From Nitrososphaera sp. UBA217 (lineage in GTDB: Archaea; Thermoproteota; Nitrososphaeria; Nitrososphaerales; Nitrososphaeraceae): a DNA stretch of 11,714 nt. The stretch covers positions 1,147 to 12,860 of the forward strand of contig DAOL01000040.1 in NCBI GenBank assembly GCA_002501845.1. The letters run 5' to 3'. This document shows, one piece after another, positions 5,997 to 11,714 of this stretch (its first letter is position 1; each line of letters starts with the position of its first letter). The translations under genes were made by a program, and so were the position numbers. The notes under the pieces are model-generated. The model saw only the letters and a list, made by a program, of their open reading frames with translations. It did not search any database and was not told the DNA's origin.

Positions 5997-8060
5997 ATGG
6001 AACAAGTGAGTCTTGATTCTCAACTAAAGGATTCCAAGAAAGGCGGTGTCTTAGAGTCTGCTTCAAAGCGCGTTAGAATGATTTTCTCAGTGATGGCAAG
6101 CCCGAACAGGATCGACATACTGCGTATTCTCAATACAAAGGGGCCGCTCACATACTCGGAGCTCAAGGCTCTGGCCGGCTTTAAGTCAAAGAAAGAGTCA
6201 GGCAAGTTTGCGTACCACTTGAGAAAATTATTGAGGCAGTTGCTTGTTGCCCTCAATAAGGCAGAGCGAAGGTACACGATTACAAACCTGGGCAAGCTTG
6301 TTCTTAGTCTTGCCCGCCAGATCGAAGAACGCTCCATAATCGAGAGTGGCAAGATGTATGTGAGGACAAGCAGGCACACTATTGAGGAGTTCAATTCCCA
6401 CAAGATAATCCAGTCACTCGTGCGGGAGGCCAACCTGCCACTTGAACTGGCTCAAAAAATTACTGAAGAGGTCGAAAACAAGATCTACAAGTTCCAAACC
6501 GCCTACCTCACATCTTCTCTCATACGGGAGACTGTCAACTCTATCCTCATAGAGCACGGCCACGAGGAGTACAGGAACAAGCTTGCAAGGCTAGGCCTGG
6601 CATCCTCGGACATTGTCGAGATGCTGTCAGGCGACGGAGCAACTGTAGATAGTGTCATGGCAAGAACCGCCAGCTCGGTGTTCTCTGAATATCTGGTGTT
6701 CAACACGCTGCCGAAGGACATCGCCGACATGCATCTAGCCGGCGAGATCAACATTTCTAATGCTGGCGTCTGGGGTCTGCTTCCCGATACTGTGTTTCTA
6801 GACCTGTCAGAACTTGAAGATGGCCTGGACCTGAAAGGACGGTTCCTGAGCGTGACTAGGATTCCCGCGATCAAGAGCTCGGACGACGCAATCGCCGCGC
6901 TGCCGGCGTTGGTCTCCCTTCTTTCAAGGGAGGCTTCAGCAGAGGTAGTTATTGAAGGGATTGTGTCCCCGCTGCTCAAGAACATGAAGGATCCCGAAGA
7001 CATTGCTTCGCGCTTTGCAAGGGTTTTGACTGCTTCGTCAGCAGCGCCTTCGTATTCTGCCGGCCTTCCGGTAACAACAATTGTCGTGCCGGACGGGTTG
7101 GACACGCGGCAGCTAAACGCTTTGCTCGATGGCTACAAAAAGTACGTTGATGCCACCCCTGCGCCAAGGCTTGGCCTTGCGCTGGCAGGCAAAATGAAGG
7201 ACAGCTTTGACCACGTAGCTGCAGTCGTGCGCAGCGGTGGCATCATTTCAATTGGCAGCGGCGTGCGTGCAAGCAGTGGCATCCGCAAGTCTGGCAGCAA
7301 AGGCGTAGCTTCGATGTCGCTTCATTCGCTTTCGATAAACCTACCGCGACTTGCATACGAATCAAACAAGGACGAAACCTATTTCCGCGCAAAGCTGGCG
7401 CTAATGATCAAGCCATCGCTGCAAGCGATGTCGATGCGCAAGAAAACAATAGTCGACTACGCCAAGAAGGGCCTGCTCCCATCTCTTGCAAGCGCCACCC
7501 AGTCGATGCAGAGGGGAACGTCCACAATAGTGATCAACCTTACGGGTGTCCGGGAGTCGGTCTACAACATCCTAGGCGAGTCTTCGGGCGATGTGCTCCA
7601 GAAGGTGTTAAAGACAGCAGTCGAAGTCGCAGCCACTCAGGGCAAGCAGCTTGGCGAAGAGGGGGCGAGCATTGCAATGGTCTCAGACGACTCCGGCGAG
7701 AGGTTTGCCAGCCTTGACTCTGAGAAGTACGGCAAAGTCTCTTTCACGGAATTTCCGAATACTACCAGCTATTCCCAGGGAATGACGCTAAATGGTAGGG
7801 AAATCCTTTCAGACAGAGCTGCTGTTCAAGAGTGCATAGCCATAGATAAACTATTGAACGGAGGCTTTGCAGCAAGTGTGGACGTGAGTGACCTGTCGGC
7901 AGCTGAAGTCAAGAGCGCGATCGAAGCTGCAATAGAGCTACCATTCTTGCGTCCCCGCATCAGGCTTACCGTATGCACAACGTGTGGCCGACGTTCCAGA
8001 TCTGCTGCAGACAAATGCGAGCACTGCAAGTCCCCACAAAAGCTGACGGTGTATTCGTAG
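5997..8060 (+). CDS. Winged-helix/ATP-cone/degenerate NrdD protein, putative nucleotide-sensing regulator
   Basis: A 687-residue multidomain protein. Residues 24-110 form an ArsR-like winged helix (MASPNRIDILRILN, then LTYSELKALAGF, a recognition region FAYHLRKLLRQ and the wing RRYTITNLGK). Residues 119-200 are an ATP-cone, the nucleotide-binding module of ribonucleotide reductases. Residues about 225-650 resemble the body of class III (anaerobic) reductase NrdD: LPKDIADMHLAGEINIS stands where NrdD has LPKEIADAHLxGDIHIHD, followed by SLSINLPRLAYES and later the STIVINLTGVRESVYNILGE region. The end has a four-Cys zinc ribbon, C660/C663/C674/C677, as in NrdD. Catalysis looks lost: the only other cysteine is C612, the HIHD motif is gone, and the protein stops 10 residues after the last Cys with no glycyl-radical RxxGY loop. 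No activase gene (nrdG) is present. It sits just upstream of class II nrdJ. Automatic annotation may call it an anaerobic reductase, which I think is wrong. Confidence 0.8.
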   Translation: MEQVSLDSQLKDSKKGGVLESASKRVRMIFSVMASPNRIDILRILNTKGPLTYSELKALAGFKSKKESGKFAYHLRKLLRQLLVALNKAERRYTITNLGKLVLSLARQIEERSIIESGKMYVRTSRHTIEEFNSHKIIQSLVREANLPLELAQKITEEVENKIYKFQTAYLTSSLIRETVNSILIEHGHEEYRNKLARLGLASSDIVEMLSGDGATVDSVMARTASSVFSEYLVFNTLPKDIADMHLAGEINISNAGVWGLLPDTVFLDLSELEDGLDLKGRFLSVTRIPAIKSSDDAIAALPALVSLLSREASAEVVIEGIVSPLLKNMKDPEDIASRFARVLTASSAAPSYSAGLPVTTIVVPDGLDTRQLNALLDGYKKYVDATPAPRLGLALAGKMKDSFDHVAAVVRSGGIISIGSGVRASSGIRKSGSKGVASMSLHSLSINLPRLAYESNKDETYFRAKLALMIKPSLQAMSMRKKTIVDYAKKGLLPSLASATQSMQRGTSTIVINLTGVRESVYNILGESSGDVLQKVLKTAVEVAATQGKQLGEEGASIAMVSDDSGERFASLDSEKYGKVSFTEFPNTTSYSQGMTLNGREILSDRAAVQECIAIDKLLNGGFAASVDVSDLSAAEVKSAIEAAIELPFLRPRIRLTVCTTCGRRSRSAADKCEHCKSPQKLTVYS

Positions 8061-8104
8061 CAGCGGCAACAGAGCTGCTGCGGCGCGTCATTATTTTTGT
8101 TGTT
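8059..8104 (+). terminator. Possible terminator after the HTH/ATP-cone gene
   Basis: A hairpin AGCAGC (8059-8064) / GCTGCT (8074-8079) with a 9-nt loop starts in the stop codon and is followed by a T-rich run, TTATTTTTGTTGTT (8091-8104). T-rich runs are the main archaeal termination signal. This suggests the gene and nrdJ are separate transcription units. Confidence 0.4.
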
Positions 8105-8239
8105 ATGATAATTGCGAGCCAAGATAGGCTAAGTAGCTGGATATTCAACATTTGCTGCCTTTGCCGGAAATGTTTTAGGCGAACTTAGATCTAAACAATT
8201 ATTGTACGCAGCTGCAAAACTAGCCTTCCGCCGCATATC

Positions 8240-8326
8240 AACAATTTTTTTTAAATAAAGATTTTGGCAAAGATGCGTACGACATAATTGATTCAACTTT
8301 TTGACCATTTTTTAAGAAAAATTGTT
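8240..8326. repeat. Imperfect inverted repeat, arms 8240-8255 and 8311-8326
   Basis: AACAATTTTTTTTAAA and TTTAAGAAAAATTGTT are reverse complements at 15 of 16 positions, separated by 55 nt. Both contain the ACAATT/AATTGT element also found in the palindrome at 8195-8205. These could be paired regulator-binding sites or chance in AT-rich sequence. Confidence 0.4.
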
Positions 8327-8360
8327 CAGGCACAAGCTCGATGGGGATCTAAATATGCAA

Positions 8361-8379
8361 TGGTAAAAATTTTCTACCA
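8361..8379. promoter_or_regulatory. Near-palindrome upstream of nrdJ, possible operator
   Basis: TGGTAAAAATTTTCTACCA pairs at 8 of 9 positions around a central T. It lies 62-80 nt before the nrdJ start, just after a TATA-like TAAATATG (8350-8357). It shares the pattern TG..AAAAAT.TTTT..AC.A with the near-palindrome at 5944-5959 upstream of the HTH/ATP-cone gene. Confidence 0.4.
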
Positions 8380-8409
8380 AATTAAGACGCTGACTTCTAT
8401 GTAAAAGCA

Positions 8410-8415
8410 TAATAA
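8410..8415 (+). promoter_or_regulatory. Candidate TATA-like element for nrdJ
   Basis: ATAATA, centred about 29 nt before the ATG at 8441, would give a leaderless transcript. TAAATATG at 8350-8357 is an alternative and would give a leader of about 60 nt. An in-frame TAG at 8432-8434 excludes a longer protein. Confidence 0.3.
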
Positions 8416-8440
8416 CGACTAGCTTATGGTATAGTGCGGG

Positions 8441-11173
8441 ATGGCGGGAGTTACTGAGTTTAATCCAAATTCTGACGGAGCACTAATCGCAAAGATACGC
8501 AAACGTGACGGACGCATTGTAAACTTTGAAAGCTCGAAAATTTCAAACGCAATATACAAGGCGCTTGCGGCAACAGGCAAGCCTGATTACCCATTAGCGG
8601 AAAGGCTCGACACAAAGGTTGTCCAGAAAATGGTACAGCAGAGTGAAAAGACCGGCGTTCCAAGCGTCGAAGACGTGCAGGATATGGTCGAGTCGATACT
8701 CATCGAGGAGGGTCTTTCTGAGACGGCAAAGGCGTACATACTGTACCGGCATGAGAGACGAAAAGTCCGCGACGAGAAGATGAAGATCCTCAACAAGAAG
8801 GACCTTGACGAGGTGGACAAGGCGTTTGACATCAATTCCCTGAGGGTGCTGGCTGCGCGCTATTTGCTAAGGGACAGCAACAACGAAATCATTGAAGGTC
8901 CCAAGCAGATGTTTGAGAGAGTTGCAACACTCGTGGCAGTCGCAGATGTCCTTCACGACCCAGCTATCTTCAATCTTGCAGGCGGCCACACACAGAACAT
9001 CGAAGAGGCCGAGCGATACTATGGCAAGCTAGACGACTTTGACAACAAACTGCACCTCGGCGACTATTACTTGAACAGGTACCATTTTGAAGCAATGATT
9101 CGCCACTACATTTACTGCGCACAACACGGGCAGATGAAGATTAGCTTCAAAGAGGTGCTCAGGATGATAGCAGAGAACAAGATGGAGCAGTACGAGGAGC
9201 GGATCTGGGAATACTACAACCTTATGATATCAAAGGACTTCCTTCCAAATACTCCGACGTTAATGAACGCCGGCGCAAGGCTAGGGCAGTTGTCCGCGTG
9301 CTTTGTGCTTGACATGCCAGACGACATGGCCGGCATCATGAAGGCGTCGACTGACGCTGCAATGATCTTCAAGTCAGGCGGCGGAGTTGGCATCAACTAT
9401 TCCGACCTGCGACCGGAGGGCGACATCGTCGCGTCGACGTCAGGCGTCGCGTCGGGCCCGACATCATTCATGCGAATTATCGACACTATCACAGACGTGG
9501 TCAAGCAAGGAGGCAAGCGCCGCGGAGCCAACATGGGCATACTCGAAGCATGGCATCCAGACGTCGAAAAATTCGTAACCGCCAAGACAAAGCCGGGTGT
9601 CTTTGAGAACTTTAATGTGAGCGTGGGGATCTGGGAAGATTTTTGGCAGACTCTTGTGAACAAGGAAGGCAACCACAAGTACACACTGCGTAGCCCAAGG
9701 ACAAAGGAGCCAATGAGGCAGATCGATGCGCAGCAACTGGTCGACCTGATCGCACTCAGCGCGTGGAAGAGCGCCGAACCGGGAGTGATATTCTTCGACA
9801 ATATCAACAAGTACAATCCGTTAATCAGCGCAAGGCACGGTCCGCTGCGCGCGACAAACCCGTGCGGCGAGCAGTCGCTGTATCCATACGAATCGTGCAA
9901 CCTCGGATCAATCAACTTGGCGAACTTTGTCAAGCGTAAGGCCGATGGCGCGTTCGAATTTGACTGGCAGCGCTACGAGCAGGCGATCAGGCTATCGACA
10001 AGATTCCTTGACAACGTTATCGACATGAACAAATACCCTGTCGAGGAAATTAAAATTGCAACCAAGGAGACAAGGAGGATCGGCCTTGGCATCATGGGCA
10101 TTGCAGATCTTTTGTTCCTGCTCAAAGTTCCTTACAACTCCAAAGACGGCTATGAGTTCATGAACAAGCTTGCAGAGGCGGTGTCGTACTACAGTATGGA
10201 AGAGAGCGTTGCCATTGCAAAGTCGCGTGGGCCCTTCTCGATGTTCAAGGACAGCGACTATGTGAAAGGGCGTATCCCGGTGGCAGGCTACTACGAGCTG
10301 CCAAAGGAGACCCACTTCTACGACTGGGACACGCTGATTGAAAAGATAAAGAAATACGGCATCCGCAACTCGTGGACATCGACGATCGCGCCTACGGGCA
10401 CGCTGTCCATGATCGCCGATACTGCAAACGGCGTCGAGCCGGTGTTTGCTCTCGTGTATGAAAAGCGCGTGACTGTCGGCCGATTCTTCTACACTGACAA
10501 AGTGTTCGAGAACATGCTAAGGGAGAACAACCTCCACACCGACGAGATACTGACCAAAGTTGCAAACAACTATGGCTCTGTACGTGGGCTCGCGGAAATC
10601 CCCGAATGGATGCAGCGCATATTTGTGACTGCAATCGACATACACTGGACCGACCACGTGATGGCTCAGGGAGTGTGGCAGAAATGGATCAGCAACGCCA
10701 TTGCAAAGACAATCAACATGCCCGGCGACGTAACGGCAGAGGACGTTAAGTGTGCGTACCTTTTGTCGCACGAGCTCGGACTGAAGGGCGTCACTGTATT
10801 CAGAGACGGCTCGCGACACGAACAGGTGCTGCACATCACCGGCAAGAACACGGGTGAAAAGGCGTTTGCAGTAAAGCCAACCAGGTACGTGGCAGATTAT
10901 GTAGACCACAACATTGGGGAGCCATACGTCTTGGAGCAGATGCAAAAGATATTCAAAGAATCAGGAGTGGAAGAGGAAAGGCCGGTGCCAAAGACAGTGC
11001 CGCCTCGAGAAATCCCGGCAGCAGCGAAAAAGCCGGCTCCACAGCAGGTGATGCAGATGACTGTGATGGACGCAAACGAGGACCGCTGTCCTTCATGCAA
11101 CGCAAAGCTGATAATCACCGAAGGGTGCAACGTCTGCATCGAGTGCGGCTTTAGTGGCTGCGGCTCGGGCTAA
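8441..11173 (+). CDS. nrdJ: Adenosylcobalamin-dependent (class II) ribonucleotide reductase
   Basis: A complete 910-residue class II reductase, which makes deoxyribonucleotides using a radical from adenosylcobalamin and needs neither oxygen nor a second subunit. An N-terminal ATP-cone (about 16-105) gives allosteric activity control. Catalytic residues are N473, C475 (thiyl radical) and E477 in NPCGEQ, and the reducing pair is C287 (QLSACFVLD) and C486 (ESCNLGSINL). The spacings C287-C475 (188) and C475-C486 (11) equal those I recall for the Thermotoga maritima enzyme (C134, C322, C333). The nucleotide/phosphate loop region includes FKSGGGVGINYSDLRPEG (310-327) and APTGTLS (650-656). The C-terminus has a Pro/Ala-rich linker (846-870) and a Cys-rich tail, C883/C886/C896/C899/C902/C907, that relays reducing equivalents. 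B12 dependence fits thaumarchaea, which make cobalamin. It is preceded by the degenerate NrdD-like putative regulator. Confidence 0.96.
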   Translation: MAGVTEFNPNSDGALIAKIRKRDGRIVNFESSKISNAIYKALAATGKPDYPLAERLDTKVVQKMVQQSEKTGVPSVEDVQDMVESILIEEGLSETAKAYILYRHERRKVRDEKMKILNKKDLDEVDKAFDINSLRVLAARYLLRDSNNEIIEGPKQMFERVATLVAVADVLHDPAIFNLAGGHTQNIEEAERYYGKLDDFDNKLHLGDYYLNRYHFEAMIRHYIYCAQHGQMKISFKEVLRMIAENKMEQYEERIWEYYNLMISKDFLPNTPTLMNAGARLGQLSACFVLDMPDDMAGIMKASTDAAMIFKSGGGVGINYSDLRPEGDIVASTSGVASGPTSFMRIIDTITDVVKQGGKRRGANMGILEAWHPDVEKFVTAKTKPGVFENFNVSVGIWEDFWQTLVNKEGNHKYTLRSPRTKEPMRQIDAQQLVDLIALSAWKSAEPGVIFFDNINKYNPLISARHGPLRATNPCGEQSLYPYESCNLGSINLANFVKRKADGAFEFDWQRYEQAIRLSTRFLDNVIDMNKYPVEEIKIATKETRRIGLGIMGIADLLFLLKVPYNSKDGYEFMNKLAEAVSYYSMEESVAIAKSRGPFSMFKDSDYVKGRIPVAGYYELPKETHFYDWDTLIEKIKKYGIRNSWTSTIAPTGTLSMIADTANGVEPVFALVYEKRVTVGRFFYTDKVFENMLRENNLHTDEILTKVANNYGSVRGLAEIPEWMQRIFVTAIDIHWTDHVMAQGVWQKWISNAIAKTINMPGDVTAEDVKCAYLLSHELGLKGVTVFRDGSRHEQVLHITGKNTGEKAFAVKPTRYVADYVDHNIGEPYVLEQMQKIFKESGVEEERPVPKTVPPREIPAAAKKPAPQQVMQMTVMDANEDRCPSCNAKLIITEGCNVCIECGFSGCGSG

Positions 11174-11191
11174 CTTCCTCTTTACTTCTTG

Positions 11192-11402
11192 TCAACCTTT
11201 AATGATAAACTCATTTCCATCAATGTCGACAAATATCGCATAGGTCTCAGTGAATTCATTCCTTTGATTTCAGCTCGCTAAAGATTTTTTCAACATTGCT
11301 GCAGAGAAAAAGAAGAGACTGCTTTAGTTCCTTCCAACTATCTTGTTTTGCAAGGACCCTTAGCGTGAGTTCAATCGCTGCGCCCAGATTACTCAGATGC
11401 AA
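11192..11402 (-). pseudogene. Small reading frame with apparent frameshift (48 + 21 residues)
   Basis: On the minus strand a TTG-started frame (11402 to TGA at 11256-11258) encodes 48 residues. It is helical, including LTLRVLAKQDSWKELKQSL and ending NVEKIFSELKSKE. Immediately after it, one base out of frame, 21 more protein-like residues follow (11257 to TGA 11192-11194): EFTETYAIFVDIDGNEFIIK, then Gly. The join SELKSKE/EFTE...YAIFVDIDGNEF resembles the C-terminal part of a VOC/glyoxalase-fold protein, or it may be a small lineage-specific protein. A single skipped T would fuse them into one 69-residue product. It could be a decayed gene, a sequencing error or chance. An AT-rich TTTTAA (11421-11426) lies upstream on this strand. 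No ATG start is available. Confidence 0.35.
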
Positions 11403-11420
11403 GCAGGATAGGATATTCAG

Positions 11421-11436
11421 TTAAAATACTTATTAC
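11421..11436. promoter_or_regulatory. AT-rich bidirectional promoter region
   Basis: TTAAAATACTTATTAC contains CTTATTA, about 27 nt before the ATG at 11459 (leaderless spacing, plus strand). On the minus strand it reads TTTTAA, about 22 nt before the TTG at 11402. It lies between two divergent frames. Confidence 0.4.
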
Positions 11437-11458
11437 AAGCAAAAACCATGATTTCTTG

Positions 11459-11714
11459 ATGGCAGTAATTGTTAACTGTGCTGGCGATAACGAATTGGCA
11501 AATAAACTCTACGATTGTCTGGGATCCGAATTCTCGCCCACACCCGCCGATCTTATCTCGCTTAAGGAAGATGAAATAACAATAAGACACACAGAACTAG
11601 GCATTAAAAATGATGCCGTTCGAAAATCTCTGAATAAATTTGTTGAATCAAGTCCTGATCTTGGAGGCTACTCCATAACTGAGTTTGGCGACATATTTAC
11701 AGTTGGCATCCCGC
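11459..11714 (+). CDS. Hypothetical protein, N-terminal part (cut by window end)
   Basis: An open frame from ATG 11459 runs off the window after 85 full codons. It begins MAVIVNCAGDNELANKLYDC and continues with a mix of short predicted strands and helices (EDEITIRH, VRKSLNKFVESSP, YSITEFGDIFTVGIP). There is no signal peptide or membrane segment in the visible part. I recognise no family. The TATA-like CTTATTA about 27 nt upstream fits a leaderless transcript and supports the chosen start. It is divergent from the small frame at 11192-11402. Confidence 0.7.
   Translation, partial: MAVIVNCAGDNELANKLYDCLGSEFSPTPADLISLKEDEITIRHTELGIKNDAVRKSLNKFVESSPDLGGYSITEFGDIFTVGIP

Larger units (their letters stand above)
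8061..8440. other. 380-nt AT-rich intergenic region upstream of nrdJ
   Basis: No convincing gene or RNA is seen. The region holds a possible terminator at its left end, a short palindrome ACAATTATTGT (8195-8205), an imperfect 16-bp inverted repeat (8240-8255 with 8311-8326), a near-palindrome (8361-8379) and several TATA-like stretches (TTTAAATAAAG near 8250-8260, TAAATATG at 8350-8357, ATAATAA at 8410-8415). It is by far the longest promoter region in the window, which suggests that nrdJ is regulated. Confidence 0.6.

Noticed and set aside
5997..8060. Functional anaerobic ribonucleotide reductase (NrdD)
   Set aside because: The glycyl-radical loop, the HIHD motif and the catalytic cysteines are missing, and no nrdG activase lies nearby; the winged helix points to regulation instead.
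8105..8188. Short plus-strand frame ending in a Cys-rich CCLCRKC stretch
   Set aside because: It continues an out-of-frame shadow of the upstream gene; cysteine spacing is not a usual zinc motif, there is no promoter at a sensible distance, and it lies in the T-rich terminator-like region.
8061..8440. Cobalamin riboswitch upstream of the B12-dependent reductase
   Set aside because: No B12-box-like sequence or matching multi-stem GC-rich structure is visible; the region is AT-rich and these riboswitches are not expected in thaumarchaea.
1..11714. CRISPR arrays, tRNA/rRNA genes, insertion sequences or prophage genes
   Set aside because: No regularly spaced repeats, no tRNA-like arms, and no transposase, integrase or terminal inverted repeats were seen on either strand.

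Overview
The window looks like chromosomal DNA from an ammonia-oxidising archaeon (Thaumarchaeota/Nitrososphaeria, probably a Nitrososphaera-like lineage of moderate GC). The reasons are an archaeal-type topoisomerase IA, an ESCRT-III/Snf7-like cell division protein, a thiolase paired with a DUF35 Zn-ribbon/OB protein, several tiny zinc-finger proteins, and TATA-like boxes about 25-30 nt upstream of many start codons with no Shine-Dalgarno sequence (leaderless style). The organism assignment is inference from gene content; no rRNA is present.

Layout. 1-151: C-terminal tail of a nitrilase-family amidohydrolase (+). 148-288: a 46-aa Cys-rich protein (-), meeting the nitrilase tail tail-to-tail. 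349-2391: DNA topoisomerase IA (-). 2392-2513: divergent promoter region. 2514-4069: thiolase and DUF35 protein, overlapping by ATGA (+). 4139-4312 and 4388-4552: two small zinc-binding proteins (+). 4549-5157: an unrecognised four-helix membrane protein (-). 5287-5892: ESCRT-III (CdvB-type) protein with a MIM2-like tail (+). 5997-8060: a 687-aa protein joining a winged-helix domain, an ATP-cone, a degenerate class III ribonucleotide reductase (NrdD) body and a Zn-ribbon (+). 8061-8440: AT-rich intergenic region with near-palindromes. 8441-11173: complete adenosylcobalamin-dependent (class II) ribonucleotide reductase (+). 11192-11402: a small reading frame with an apparent frameshift (-). 11459-end: start of an unrecognised gene (+).

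The most interesting part is 5.9-11.2 kb. The 687-aa protein appears to be a catalytically dead NrdD that keeps the nucleotide-sensing ATP-cone and has gained a DNA-binding domain. It lies directly upstream of the only functional-looking ribonucleotide reductase in the window. Similar near-palindromes (TG..AAAAAT...TTTT..AC.A) precede both genes. My hypothesis is that it is a dNTP/ATP-sensing transcriptional regulator of nrdJ and of itself, built from an enzyme, playing a role like bacterial NrdR. Domain similarity is read from motifs; the regulatory role is inference.
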